Shown here: positions 22,886 through 31,707 of the stretch, one piece after another
Position numbering within the stretch: the stretch's first letter is position 1
How the letters are laid out: each line of letters begins with the position of its first letter
NCBI GenBank assembly: GCA_002691245.1
Contig: NZHH01000023.1
Coordinates: 1-46,424, forward strand
Reading direction: 5' to 3'
From: Methylaequor sp002691245
Lineage (GTDB): Bacteria; Pseudomonadota; Alphaproteobacteria; Methylaequorales; Methylaequoraceae
DNA length: 46,424 nucleotides
Program-made: the position numbers and the translations under genes
Notes under the pieces: model-generated
The model's database searches: none
Seen by the model: only the letters and a program-made list of their open reading frames with translations
What the model was told of the DNA's origin: nothing

Positions 22886-25062
22886 TTATTTATAAACTTT
22901 TTATACCAAGAATTNTTATATTTTATAAGTTTTTTTATTGGAATTTTGAATTTATTNTCAATTTCAAAGAAATTGTTATCTTCAACTAATGCTACCTCTT
23001 CTATTTTTACTTTTTTCTTTTTAGCAAATTTTTTTAATTCAACTGCATTATTAAGGATTACNAGGTATCTAGATNGATCCTCACCAAAAAACCATTCTNT
23101 TTCTTTATTTTTATTTTTTGGCAATTTCACTCTNATTCCTTTTTTGTTTTTTATACAAAGTTCTGCTAATGCAAGCAANAGACCACCTTCTGATATATCA
23201 TGACATCCACTGATCATTTCAGTATTCTTTTTNATAAAATTTTGCATGAATACTCCATTTTGAAACTCTTTTTTTAAATCCAAANNTGGAGGNAGACCNT
23301 CATTATTTCCACATATCCTGTAATATTCTGAAAGCTCTAGATGACCTTTGCAATCTCCAATCATAAAAATTCTATCGCCAAAATTAATTTTTAACCCTTT
23401 AATATTTGATATATTTCTAATTAATCCTACTCCTCCTATGACAGGTGTTGGAAAAATAGATTTTTTATTAGTCTCATTATAAAGTGATACATTTCCAGAA
23501 ACGACTGGAAATTTCAAAGTTTTACATGCTATTTTTATACCTTCTATAGATTGTTTAATTTGGTACATTACATCCTTTTTCTCAGGGTTTCCAAAATTAA
23601 GGTTATCAGTGATTGCAATTGGCTCTGCACCAGAAGCAATAAGATTTCTCCAGGATTCAGCAACACCAATAGCTGCTCCTATTTTTGCATCTGAATTACA
23701 AAAAACTGGATTACAGTCACAGGTTACAGCAATAGCTTTTTTTGTCTTATGAATTCTTACAACTGCTGCATCAGATTCTTCAGATGAAAGTAATGTATCA
23801 CCCATAACAGTTCTATCATATTGTTCATAAATCCATTTTTTTGAGGAATGATTTGGTCCTGAAATCATTTTGAGAATTGCATCATGGGTTGAAAGCTTTT
23901 TAAAATCGTTCTTCAATTTTTTTATATTAGGTTTATCTGTTGGTCTATCATATTCTGGAGACATATCAGCAAGAGGTTTAATTGGAAGTTTGCCAACCAA
24001 TTTGTTTTTGAAAAAAATCTCCATACTTCCGGTATTAGTGATTCTTCCAATTTCAACAGCATCTAAACCCCATTTTTTAAAAACTTTAAGAGTCAATTTT
24101 TTTTTATTAGGTTTTATTATCATTAACATTCTTTCTTGTGTTTCAGAAAGCATCATTTCGTATGGAGTCATTTTATCCTCTCTGCATGGAACTTTATCGA
24201 GATTTAAAGTGACACCGCAAGATCCTTTTGAAGCCATCTCAAAGGAAGAAGAAGTTAAACCTGCAGCACCCATATCTTGTATTGCAATAATTGCATCTTG
24301 CTTCATAATTTCTTGGCACGATTCTAATAAAAGTTTTTCCATAAAAGGATCTCCTACTTGAACTTGTGGCCTATTATCTTGGGTTTTATCATCGAATTCT
24401 GCTGATGCCATTGTTGCCCCATGAATGCCATCTCTTCCAGTTTTAGAGCCAACATAAATTATAGGATTTCCAATACCTTTAGCCGTTGAGTAAAATATTT
24501 TATTTTTTTTAACTAAACCAACGCTCATTGCATTTACTAGAATATTATTATTATAACATTCATGAAAAAAACATTCTCCGCCTACCGTAGGAATACCAAC
24601 ACAATTTCCATAATCCCCAATTCCCTTAACAACTCCTGAAAGTAAACTTTTTGTCTTAGGATGTTTTGGATCACCAAATCTTAATGAATTTAAATTTGCT
24701 ATTGGTCTGGCACCCATAGTGAAAACATCTCTCATAATACCTCCTACTCCTGTTGCAGCACCTTGATAAGGTTCTATAAAAGAGGGATGGTTGTGACTTT
24801 CCATTTTAAATACAATTGCGTCATTATCATCAATATCTATTATACCGGCATTTTCACCTGGACCGCAAATTACTCTTTTTCCAGTTGTTGGTAATGTTTT
24901 AAGCCATTTTTTTGTTGATTTGTAAGAACAATGCTCACTCCACATTACAGAAAATATACCTAATTCAAGAAGATTTGGTTTTCTACCCATAATCTTTAAG
25001 ATCATTTTATATTCTTTTTCACTGATACCGTGATTTTTTATTACTTCATCTGAAATTATCAT
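22882..25062 (-). CDS. purL: Phosphoribosylformylglycinamidine synthase subunit PurL
   Basis: 726 aa, the small PurL that works with PurS and PurQ, both upstream. It makes FGAM from FGAR, ATP and ammonia, step 4 of purine synthesis. Motifs: MWSEHCSYKSTKKWL, GPGENAGIIDIDDN, FKMESHNHPSFIEPYQGAATGVGGI, DMGAAGLTSSSFEMASKG, then the second half with GGVGLI and SGCHDISEGG. The start ATG overlaps the purQ stop (ATGA), and its own stop overlaps the bolA start. The last part (22914-23299) contains Ns but stays open. Confidence 0.96.
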   Translation of the reverse strand: MIISDEVIKNHGISEKEYKMILKIMGRKPNLLELGIFSVMWSEHCSYKSTKKWLKTLPTTGKRVICGPGENAGIIDIDDNDAIVFKMESHNHPSFIEPYQGAATGVGGIMRDVFTMGARPIANLNSLRFGDPKHPKTKSLLSGVVKGIGDYGNCVGIPTVGGECFFHECYNNNILVNAMSVGLVKKNKIFYSTAKGIGNPIIYVGSKTGRDGIHGATMASAEFDDKTQDNRPQVQVGDPFMEKLLLESCQEIMKQDAIIAIQDMGAAGLTSSSFEMASKGSCGVTLNLDKVPCREDKMTPYEMMLSETQERMLMIIKPNKKKLTLKVFKKWGLDAVEIGRITNTGSMEIFFKNKLVGKLPIKPLADMSPEYDRPTDKPNIKKLKNDFKKLSTHDAILKMISGPNHSSKKWIYEQYDRTVMGDTLLSSEESDAAVVRIHKTKKAIAVTCDCNPVFCNSDAKIGAAIGVAESWRNLIASGAEPIAITDNLNFGNPEKKDVMYQIKQSIEGIKIACKTLKFPVVSGNVSLYNETNKKSIFPTPVIGGVGLIRNISNIKGLKINFGDRIFMIGDCKGHLELSEYYRICGNNXGXPPXLDLKKEFQNGVFMQNFXKKNTEMISGCHDISEGGXLLALAELCIKNKKGXRVKLPKNKNKEXEWFFGEDXSRYXVILNNAVELKKFAKKKKVKIEEVALVEDNNFFEIXNKFKIPIKKLIKYXNSWYKKFINK

Positions 25063-25748
25063 AAAAGTTCTTTTAAACCCTCAAAAAAAAGATTCCCATC
25101 TGAATTCATATTTTCACTAATTGCTCTTTCTGGATGTGGCATCATTCCTAAAACATTTCTTTCTTTATTTGTAATACCAGCAATATTCTTCAATGATCCA
25201 TTAGGATTATGTTTAACATTCGTAATACCTTTTTCGGAACAGTACTTAAAAATTATTTGATCATTATCTTCAAGTCTTTCTAGTGAATCTTGATTAGTAA
25301 AATAATTTCCTTGTGCATGAGCTATAGGAAAGTTAAGAATAGTTTTACTAATATTTCTTGAAAAAATTGAATTTCTATTTTCAACTTTTAAAAATGTTTT
25401 TTTACATAAAAAGAGTTGATCCTTATTTGCTAACAAAGAACCTTCAAGTAATTTGCATTCTGTAAGTATTTGAAAGCCATTGCAGATACCAATTATGGGA
25501 ATTCCTTTTTTAGAAAAATTTATTACCTCCTTTATTGCTGGAGATTTAGTTGCCAAAATACCGGCTCTTAAATAATCACCAAAGGAAAATCCACCTGGGA
25601 TAAAAATCATCTCATTATTACTTATTTTTGATTCATTATGCCAAACATATTCTGTTTTGACATTAAGGTGTTTTTGTATAGCAACGGCTAGGTCTCTGTC
25701 ACAATTTGATCCTGGAAAAACAATTATAGAAACAATTTTTTTTTTCAC
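25059..25748 (-). CDS. purQ: Phosphoribosylformylglycinamidine synthase glutaminase subunit PurQ
   Basis: 229 aa class I glutamine amidotransferase from a GTG start. It supplies ammonia to PurL. The nucleophile Cys is in GIPIIGICNGFQILTE; the oxyanion strand is IFIPGGFSFGDYLRAG; the catalytic His/Glu pair is in MMPHPERAI near the C terminus. PFPGSNCDRD-like VFPGSNCDRDLA begins the protein. It starts 3 bp after the purS stop side and overlaps purL by 4 bp, so the three FGAM synthase parts are a single coupled unit. Confidence 0.96.
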   Translation of the reverse strand: MKKKIVSIIVFPGSNCDRDLAVAIQKHLNVKTEYVWHNESKISNNEMIFIPGGFSFGDYLRAGILATKSPAIKEVINFSKKGIPIIGICNGFQILTECKLLEGSLLANKDQLFLCKKTFLKVENRNSIFSRNISKTILNFPIAHAQGNYFTNQDSLERLEDNDQIIFKYCSEKGITNVKHNPNGSLKNIAGITNKERNVLGMMPHPERAISENMNSDGNLFFEGLKELL

Positions 25749-25751
25749 GAA

Positions 25752-25985
25752 TTATTTCTTCAAGATTTTAAAATCTTCTATAATTGGGTTAGATAAAAGT
25801 TCTACACTAATTTTTTTTATTTCTTCTAGTCCTTTTTTTTTGTCTGATGTTTCAATATCAAAAAACTTACCTTTTGAAATGTTTTTAATAGACTTGAAAC
25901 CCATATTTTTTAAAGTTTTTTTAATTGCCTCTGCTTCTGGATCAAGTATCCCAGTTTTATAATTGACAAAAACTCTATAAATCAT
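25752..25985 (-). CDS. purS: Phosphoribosylformylglycinamidine synthase subunit PurS
   Basis: 77 aa, the normal length. PurS bridges PurL and PurQ. The pattern VNYKTGILDPEAEAIKKTLKNMGF, then KFFDIE and the C-terminal helix with LLSNPIIEDFKI is diagnostic. It overlaps purC by 11 bp upstream and is followed by purQ 3 bp downstream. Confidence 0.94.
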   Translation of the reverse strand: MIYRVFVNYKTGILDPEAEAIKKTLKNMGFKSIKNISKGKFFDIETSDKKKGLEEIKKISVELLSNPIIEDFKILKK

Positions 25986-26733
25986 TTTTTATTACTTTCT
26001 TAAATTCATTTTCTGATAAAACACCTAGTCTATATGCAACTTCTTTATATGCCTGACCAACATCACCCAAATCGTGCCTAAACCTATCTTTATCTAGCTT
26101 TTTGTTGGTTTTAAGGTCCCATAGCCTACAATTATCTGGGCTTATTTCATCAGCTAATATAACAGAAGTTTCCTCACTCTTCCAAAATCTTCCAAATTCC
26201 AACTTAAAATCTACTAATCTTATATTCAGCGAAAAAAAATATCCTGTCAAAAAATCATTAATTCTTGATGATAATGAAATTATCTCTTCAAGTTCATTAT
26301 GTGAAGCCCAATCAAATACTAGTATGTGTTCTTCTGATATCAAAGGATCATTGAGTTTATCGTCTTTTAGATAGAACTCAATAATGGGTCTTGATAAAAT
26401 TTTCCCTTCCTTTATTCCTAATCTTTTTACTAGTGAACCTGTTGCAATATTTCTAATTACAACTTCAATAGGAATAATTTCAAGTTTTTTTATAAGTTGT
26501 TCTCGCATATTCATTCGCTTGATAAAGTGAGTTGGTATGTTAATATCCTTCAATCTTGTCATAATCAATTCTGATATAAAATTATTTAATACTCCTTTTC
26601 CAGGAATTTGTGCCTTTTTCTTGTTATTAAAAGCAGTAGCATCATCTTTAAAATATTGTATCAAGGTGTTAGCTTCCGGTCCTGTATAGAGAATTTTTGC
26701 TTTTCCTTCGTATATTTTTTTCCTATTTTTCAT
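25975..26733 (-). CDS. purC: SAICAR synthetase (PurC)
   Basis: 252 aa. It ligates aspartate to CAIR, step 7 of purine synthesis (ATP-dependent). Motifs: YEGKAKILYTGPEANTLIQYFKDDATAFN, IPTHFIKRMNMREQLIKKLEIIPIEVVIRNIATGSLVKRLG, LVDFKLEFGRF, LADEISPDNCRLWD and FRHDLGDVGQAYKEVAYRLG. Complete, with overlaps of 11 bp with purB upstream and 11 bp with purS downstream. Confidence 0.97.
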   Translation of the reverse strand: MKNRKKIYEGKAKILYTGPEANTLIQYFKDDATAFNNKKKAQIPGKGVLNNFISELIMTRLKDINIPTHFIKRMNMREQLIKKLEIIPIEVVIRNIATGSLVKRLGIKEGKILSRPIIEFYLKDDKLNDPLISEEHILVFDWASHNELEEIISLSSRINDFLTGYFFSLNIRLVDFKLEFGRFWKSEETSVILADEISPDNCRLWDLKTNKKLDKDRFRHDLGDVGQAYKEVAYRLGVLSENEFKKVIKNDL

Positions 26734-28021
26734 TTAATACTCTTGCATATATTTTATCTATATTTTTGTAAAAATGGCCTAAATTAAAAAGATTATCAAT
26801 ATCACTTTCATTTAAAATTGCTTTAATATTTTTGTCTTCTTTAAGTAGAGTTTGAAACTCTATATCTTCTTTCCACGATTTTAGTGCAACTTTCTGAACT
26901 AATCTGTAAGCTATTTCTCTAGATATTTTCTTTTTTACCATCTCAAGCATTACTCTTTGAGAATTATATAATCCATTTGTTTTTTTCAGGTTGTCACCCA
27001 TCTTTCTCACATCAACAACTAAATTTTGAATGATATTATTCATTCGGTTTATCGCAAAATCACACAAAACGATCGTATCTGGTGCTAGTGTTCTTTCAAC
27101 GGAAGAATGAGAAATATCTCTTTCATGCCATAATGCAATGTTTTCCATAAAAGGAAGACAACTCGATCTAATTACTCTTGCAATACCTGTGAGATTTTCA
27201 CTTAGAACCGGATTTTTCTTATGTGGCATTGCTGAGGAACCTTTCTGATCTTTTGCAAAAAACTCTTCAACCTCTCTAACTTCGCTTCTGTGAAGGTGCC
27301 TTATTTCAATTGCTAAATTTTCAATTGATGATGCAATTAACGCTAATGTAGTGAACAAGAATGCATGCCTGTCTCTTGGAATAACTTGAGTGGCTACTTC
27401 TTCGGTGTTTAATTTTAATTTTTCTGCAACATAGTGTTCAACAAAAGGATCAATATTTGCATAAGTACCAACTGCACCTGAAATACTGCAAATTGAAATC
27501 TGTCTCTCTGCATCACAAAGTCTATCATAGTGTCTCTTAAATTCACAAAACTTACCTAACATTTTGAGACCAAATGTTGTAGGCTCTGCAAAAATTCCAT
27601 GACTCCTACCTATACATTCTGTTTTTTTAAATTTGATAGCCTTAGATTTTAAAGTTGATATTAGGGTAGCCAATTCTTTTTTAATGATTTTGCAAGATTG
27701 TTTTAATTGAATTGAAAATGTTGTGTCAATAATATCTGAAGATGTAACACCCTTATGAATATATCTAGAGTCACTACCAACATTCTCAGCTACATTTGTA
27801 AGAAAAGCTATTACATCATGTTTGACTTCTTTTTCTATTTCATCGATTCGGTTTACATTGAACTTTGCATTCTTTTTGATTGACTTCAGAGATTTTTTAG
27901 GGATTTGGCCTTTTTTACATAAAGCTTCGCAAATTAAAATTTCAATATCTAACCAAATTTGGAATTTATTTTTGGGCTCCCAAATGTCTGAAATTATTTT
28001 TCTGGTATATCTTGGTATCAT
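26723..28021 (-). CDS. purB: Adenylosuccinate lyase
   Basis: 432 aa from the ATG at 28021, beginning MIPRYTRKIISDIWEP as the family does. A longer frame reaches 28081 but its first 20 residues have no family match and overlap map. The enzyme cleaves SAICAR and adenylosuccinate, releasing fumarate. Motifs: EVKHDVIAFLTNVAENVG, YIHKGVTSSDIIDT, the general acid/base His of GRSHGIFAEPTTFG, and the mobile Ser loop KGSSAMPHKKNPVLSENL. It leads the pur genes and overlaps purC by 11 bp. Confidence 0.96.
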   Translation of the reverse strand: MIPRYTRKIISDIWEPKNKFQIWLDIEILICEALCKKGQIPKKSLKSIKKNAKFNVNRIDEIEKEVKHDVIAFLTNVAENVGSDSRYIHKGVTSSDIIDTTFSIQLKQSCKIIKKELATLISTLKSKAIKFKKTECIGRSHGIFAEPTTFGLKMLGKFCEFKRHYDRLCDAERQISICSISGAVGTYANIDPFVEHYVAEKLKLNTEEVATQVIPRDRHAFLFTTLALIASSIENLAIEIRHLHRSEVREVEEFFAKDQKGSSAMPHKKNPVLSENLTGIARVIRSSCLPFMENIALWHERDISHSSVERTLAPDTIVLCDFAINRMNNIIQNLVVDVRKMGDNLKKTNGLYNSQRVMLEMVKKKISREIAYRLVQKVALKSWKEDIEFQTLLKEDKNIKAILNESDIDNLFNLGHFYKNIDKIYARVLNEK

Positions 28022-28025
28022 TTTC

Positions 28026-28808
28026 TTAATAAGGTGGACATGTATAACTTTTTTTTGAGAGAGTAAAGATTTCATATCCATTTTTGGTTACACCGACAGT
28101 ATGTTCAAATTGAGCAGATAAGGATTTGTCCGATGTGACAGCAGTCCAACCGTCAGAAAGAACTTTTACCTTGTAATCACCTACATTTATCATTGGTTCT
28201 ACAGTAAAAAACATACCTTCTTTAAGTTTTTCTCCCTCACCTGGATTACCAAAATGAAGAACACTTGGATGATCATGGAAAACCTTTCCAAGGCCATGAC
28301 CACAAAAATCTCTTACTATTGAATAATTTTTTCTTTCAGCAAATTTTTGTATTGCATAACCAATGTCACCTAGCGTATTTCCAGGTTTGATTGTTTCAAT
28401 ACCTTTCATCATTGCTTGATAAGTTGTTTCAACTAATTTCCTTGCTTTTAATTTTACTTTTCCTACGTAAAACATTCTGCTTGTATCTCCATGCCATCCA
28501 TCTAAGATTGGTGTGACATCAATATTTATAATGTCTCCATCTCTTAATATTTTGTTTCCTGGTATCCCATGACATACAACGTGGTTAACTGAAGTGCAGA
28601 TTGACTTTGGGAATCCCTTGTAATCGAGAGGTGCAGGCTTTGCTCCTCTACTTATTTGGAATTCGTGACAAATATCATTTAATTCTTGTGTCGAAACACC
28701 AGGTTTAACAAAATCTGTAAGATAATCTAAACATTCCGCTGCCAGCTGACCGGCTTTTCTCATAAAATCGAATTCATCTTTTGTATGTAATTTGATATTG
28801 TTATCCAT
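28026..28808 (-). CDS. map: Methionine aminopeptidase type I
   Basis: 260 aa. It removes the first methionine from new proteins. The pita-bread domain has all five metal ligands in their motifs: Asp in NIDVTPILDGWHGDTSRMF (two), His in RDFCGHGLGKVFHDHP, Glu in FTVEPMIN and Glu in AQFEHTVGVT. The substrate-pocket His is in VNHVVCHGIPG. It lies 4 bp upstream of purB on the same strand, so the purine genes may be read from a promoter in front of map; it is divergent from the CinA-type gene. Confidence 0.96.
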   Translation of the reverse strand: MDNNIKLHTKDEFDFMRKAGQLAAECLDYLTDFVKPGVSTQELNDICHEFQISRGAKPAPLDYKGFPKSICTSVNHVVCHGIPGNKILRDGDIINIDVTPILDGWHGDTSRMFYVGKVKLKARKLVETTYQAMMKGIETIKPGNTLGDIGYAIQKFAERKNYSIVRDFCGHGLGKVFHDHPSVLHFGNPGEGEKLKEGMFFTVEPMINVGDYKVKVLSDGWTAVTSDKSLSAQFEHTVGVTKNGYEIFTLSKKSYTCPPY

Positions 28809-28856
28809 AAAAAGAATAATTTATATTAAAAATAAAAAAACTTACAGAAAAAATTA

Positions 28857-29603
28857 ATGAAAAAACAAAGAAAATCTTCTGGTATCATTGTTATAGGTAA
28901 TGAAATCCTCTCTGGAAAAACTCTAGAAACTAATTCGAACTTCATTTGCAAGGAATTATTTAAAATAGGAATTGAGTGTCAGGAGATAAAAACTATAAAA
29001 GATGAGAAATTAAAAATAATCGAAACTGTAAGATATTTTAGTAATAAATTTAATTACGTGTTTACTTCTGGTGGAATAGGTCCAACACATGATGATATTA
29101 CTTCAGAATCTATAGCTGAGGCTTTCAATCAGAAACTTATTTTAAATAAAGAAGCAAAAAGAAGACTTGAAAGACACTATTCGGATGATGTTTTTACAAA
29201 AGCTAGACTTAAAATGGCATATCTTCCAGAAAAATGCCTACTAATAGATAATCCAGTCAGTGTGGCTCCTGGATTCATTGTTAAGAATGTTTATGTTTTG
29301 CCCGGTGTTCCTAAAATTCTTCAAATAATGTCTCAACAAATAATTAAATCATTAGATGAAGGAAATAGATATTATAAAAAGACAGTATCAACGATTCTGT
29401 CAGAGGGTATAATAGGAGGTTATATCGAAAAAGTTCAAAAAAAGTTTAGTAAACTTGAAATTGGAAGTTATCCTTATTTTAAAAAGAATTCGTTTGGAGT
29501 TTCTCTAGTCATTAGGGGTGAAGAGGAAAAAGTTGTTGATGAAGCATCATCAGAAATTTTTAACTTCATTAAATCAAAAAAAGGTAAACCTAAAATTTTT
29601 TAA
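28857..29603 (+). CDS. CinA-type molybdopterin-binding domain protein
   Basis: 248 aa. The MoCF_biosynth fold shows IIVIGNEILSGKTLETNSNFICKELFKIGI and FTSGGIGPTHDDITSESIAEAF, then NPVSVAPGFI and VLPGVPKILQIM. The C-terminal nicotinamide-nucleotide amidase domain of full CinA is absent, so it is the short standalone form common in alphaproteobacteria. The DDI motif suggests the ADP-ribose/nucleotide pyrophosphatase activity known for CinA N-terminal domains; molybdopterin binding is only by fold. Convergent with the PopZ-like gene, overlapping by 4 bp. Confidence 0.88.
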   Translation: MKKQRKSSGIIVIGNEILSGKTLETNSNFICKELFKIGIECQEIKTIKDEKLKIIETVRYFSNKFNYVFTSGGIGPTHDDITSESIAEAFNQKLILNKEAKRRLERHYSDDVFTKARLKMAYLPEKCLLIDNPVSVAPGFIVKNVYVLPGVPKILQIMSQQIIKSLDEGNRYYKKTVSTILSEGIIGGYIEKVQKKFSKLEIGSYPYFKKNSFGVSLVIRGEEEKVVDEASSEIFNFIKSKKGKPKIF

Positions 29604-30034
29604 TTTTTAATATTTTTAACGTAATTTGAAAACTCTCTTTCAATTATTATTTTAAGATTTTTATCAACCCATTTTGTAAGCAATTCTATAAATCTTGAAT
29701 TAATTTGATCTGAATAAATTTCTTGGTTTTTATTTGAAATACTAGAAAAATTTATATTTTCCCAATTCTCTGATTTAAAATTTATATTATTATTTTGCAC
29801 TTTAGGCGCAATTATTGAATTATTATCATTATCTTTTGATTCATTGGTTGTGAAATTGGTGTTTTCTTCGCTTATAATTTTTACAGATTTATTCAATAAA
29901 ATATCATCTTTATTTAAATTTCTATCACTAATAGTATTATTGGTTTCGAAAATGGTTTCGTATTCTTTTTTTGCCTCATTAACTAGAGTGTAAATTGAGT
30001 TGATAAGGTGTTCTATAGATTTTTCATTTTTCAT
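29600..30034 (-). CDS. PopZ-like polar organizing protein (DUF2497)
   Basis: 144 aa from the ATG at 30034; the longer frame from 30070 adds 12 residues without support. The architecture of PopZ is visible: an N-terminal helix SIEHLINSIYTLVNEAKKEYE, a long Asn/Ser-rich disordered middle (about 30-105), and a C-terminal helical domain FIELLTKWVDKNLKIIIEREF. In Caulobacter, PopZ builds a polar hub that holds the chromosome origin and cell-cycle proteins. The linker here is Asn-rich rather than Pro/Glu-rich, as expected in such AT-rich DNA. Divergent from the next gene, 93 bp apart. Confidence 0.65.
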   Translation of the reverse strand: MKNEKSIEHLINSIYTLVNEAKKEYETIFETNNTISDRNLNKDDILLNKSVKIISEENTNFTTNESKDNDNNSIIAPKVQNNNINFKSENWENINFSSISNKNQEIYSDQINSRFIELLTKWVDKNLKIIIEREFSNYVKNIKN

Positions 30035-30127
30035 TTTGGTAAATTTATATTTTAAGGACAAAATAATCAAATGTAAAAATTAAATATTCTGTGCTAAATT
30101 TATATTTTCATATTATAATAAAACATT

Positions 30128-30580
30128 ATGGTAGATACAATTAATGAAATTATGCCTTACGCATTTTTTTTTATTTTTATAATTTTTCTTCTAGCAAAAA
30201 AAGAAACCAAAAAATTAAATACTCATGAAAAAATTGATCGTATAAATATTCAAGCAAATGAAAAAATTGAACTACTAAAAGATGCTGAAACAAAATTAAT
30301 TGCTTTGAAAGATCTCTATAAACAAGAATTAATTGACGCGCATGTTTATTTGAAAAAAACAGAGCTAGTTGCAAATAATATAAGTAAAGAAATTGGGAAT
30401 GATATTATGGACTTGCAAAAAATAAGGCAAAAAGAAATTTTTAACGACTTAAAAAAAGAAATTAAAAAAAAAACTAATGAAGAATATGATATAAATGCTA
30501 AGACAGACATAGATAATTTAATTAGTGCCGTAGATAAGAAAATAAAATCTGGAATAATTCATGAAAAGAAGCAACTCTGA
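30128..30580 (+). CDS. Membrane-anchored coiled-coil protein
   Basis: 150 aa. One N-terminal membrane span (about 9-24, IMPYAFFFIFIIFLLA) is followed by a highly charged, Lys/Glu-rich helix (about 30-130) that should form a coiled coil. The shape recalls F1Fo ATP synthase subunit b, but no ATP synthase genes are near. The next gene starts 20 bp before its stop and ends in a PopZ-like segment. I infer a structural or tethering role at the membrane; unrecognised family. Confidence 0.55.
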   Translation: MVDTINEIMPYAFFFIFIIFLLAKKETKKLNTHEKIDRINIQANEKIELLKDAETKLIALKDLYKQELIDAHVYLKKTELVANNISKEIGNDIMDLQKIRQKEIFNDLKKEIKKKTNEEYDINAKTDIDNLISAVDKKIKSGIIHEKKQL

Positions 30581-30785
30581 TATCCTAAATAAAGTAAAGA
30601 ATGTAGTTTCTGAAAAAGTAGAAGTTAATCAAAATATTAAGTCTTCAATTCATAAAGATATAGATAAAAAAAATGACCTTAATGATTCAAAATTTGATAA
30701 TGAAATTAATTCTTGGATTGATAAAAACGCAGAGCGCATTGCAAAAGAAATTATTCAAAAAGAGGTGAAGAAGATTTTCAAGTAA
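30561..30785 (+). CDS. Small protein with PopZ-like C-terminal helix
   Basis: 74 aa, overlapping the coiled-coil gene by 20 bp. A charged, probably disordered N-terminal half (about 1-47) leads to FDNEINSWIDKNAERIAKEIIQKEVKKIF. This has the same W-I/V-D-K-N plus amphipathic-helix layout as the end of the PopZ-like protein encoded at 29600-30034. It may be a minimal PopZ/DUF2497-type protein that could join the same assembly. The relation is by pattern only, and I found no N-terminal PopZ helix. Confidence 0.5.
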   Translation: MKRSNSDILNKVKNVVSEKVEVNQNIKSSIHKDIDKKNDLNDSKFDNEINSWIDKNAERIAKEIIQKEVKKIFK

Positions 30786-30886
30786 TAAGACTTAAAAAAT
30801 TTTTTATTTTATTGTTTTTTTTACTGATATATATTCTCTTTATTGAATTATTGTTAAATGTTTCTAGGTTAAGAATTGGTAAACTT

Positions 30887-30975
30887 GCGAGCGTGCTGAA
30901 ATTGGTAAACAGACAGGACTTAAAATCCTGCGGGTGGCAACACCCTTGTGGGTTCAAGTCCCACCGCTCGCACCA
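30887..30975 (+). tRNA. tRNA-Leu (anticodon UAA)
   Basis: A complete class II tRNA of 89 nt with encoded CCA (30973-30975). Acceptor stem gcgagcg (30887-30893) pairs with cgctcgc (30965-30971), discriminator A at 30972. The anticodon stem cagga/tcctg holds the loop cttaaaa, so the anticodon is TAA and it reads UUA/UUG codons. A long variable arm (gggtggcaacaccc) and a T loop (ggttcaagtccc) are typical of leucine tRNAs. It reads the codon UUA, which should be the most used Leu codon in such AT-rich DNA. Confidence 0.97.
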
Positions 30976-30993
30976 TAATTTGGAATAATTTTT

Positions 30994-31707
30994 ATGTATA
31001 TTGTAAAATTCTTTTTTTTTTTAATAACTTTTGTTTGGGTATTCTTAAGTAATTCCGTCTTCTCAGAAAATTTAGATGACAAAGTAAAAGAATTTATCCT
31101 TAAAAACCCAGAGGTAATAATACAATCCCTTCAAAACTATGAGAAGCAGCTAGAATCAAAAAAGAACAATGAAAATAAGGAAATAATAAAAAATAATTAT
31201 AATGAAATATTCAATTCAAGAAATAATTTATATGATGGAAACTATTCTTCAAAAAAAGTAATTGTTGAATTCTTTGACTATAATTGTTCCTACTGCAAAA
31301 GAGCGCATAACGATATAAAAGCATTACTTGAGAAAAAGAAAGGTTTTAAAGTTATATATAAAAATTTTCCAATTCTTTCTGACTTTTCGATAGAACTAGC
31401 AAAATATGCAATAATAATTTCAGAGATTGATCATAAAAAATTTTTAAAATTTCACCATGAATTATTGAACTCTAAAGGTTTAATTAAAAAGAAAAAACTG
31501 CTTGAAATTTTCAAAAAAATTGATGTTGACAAACAATTTTTAACTCAAAAATTAAACGACCCTACAATTGAAGAAAAACTTGAGCTTGATATAAACTTAG
31601 CTAAAAAACTTAACCTAAGAGGTACTCCAGCATTCGTAATAGGTGAGGAAATTATTTTTGGATACATAAATAATGAAGAAATGAATGTCAAGCTCGATCA
31701 ACAATAA
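30994..31707 (+). CDS. DsbA-family thiol oxidoreductase, periplasmic
   Basis: 237 aa with a signal peptide (about 1-24, ending NSVFSENLDD). An N-terminal helical part (KVKEFILKNPEVIIQSLQNYEKQLES) resembles the oligomerisation arm of ScsC/Com1-like proteins. The thioredoxin fold has the active site CSYC in FFDYNCSYCKRAH, and the cis-proline segment RGTPAFVIG. Such proteins make or rearrange disulfides outside the inner membrane. It follows tRNA-Leu by 18 bp and is convergent with the HExxH gene. Confidence 0.85.
   Translation: MYIVKFFFFLITFVWVFLSNSVFSENLDDKVKEFILKNPEVIIQSLQNYEKQLESKKNNENKEIIKNNYNEIFNSRNNLYDGNYSSKKVIVEFFDYNCSYCKRAHNDIKALLEKKKGFKVIYKNFPILSDFSIELAKYAIIISEIDHKKFLKFHHELLNSKGLIKKKKLLEIFKKIDVDKQFLTQKLNDPTIEEKLELDINLAKKLNLRGTPAFVIGEEIIFGYINNEEMNVKLDQQ

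Larger units (their letters stand above)
17601..23299. other. N-rich tract, probable masked strain polymorphisms
   Basis: Single N bases are scattered from 17601 to 23299 across gltX, cimA, the RNA methyltransferase, rpsD, the glycosyltransferase, grxD, bolA and the end of purL; frames stay open throughout. In gltX the Ns at 17601, 17793, 17862, 17868, 17871 and 17892, and in rpsD those at 20949, 20952 and 20961, all fall on third codon positions. This suggests mixed alleles under purifying selection rather than sequencing gaps. The flanking DNA has none until 43306. Confidence 0.8.

Noticed and set aside
17601..23299. N tract as a sequencing gap
   Set aside because: Ns are single and scattered, frames remain open, and they cluster at third codon positions; this fits polymorphism rather than missing sequence.
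28022..28081. Extended N terminus of purB from 28081
   Set aside because: The first 20 residues match no PurB and overlap map; the ATG at 28021 gives the standard MIPRYTRKIISDIW start.
30035..30070. Extended start of the PopZ-like protein at 30070
   Set aside because: The extra residues (MIILSLKYKFTK) do not fit the PopZ N terminus, which begins at the MKNEKSIEHLI region from 30034.
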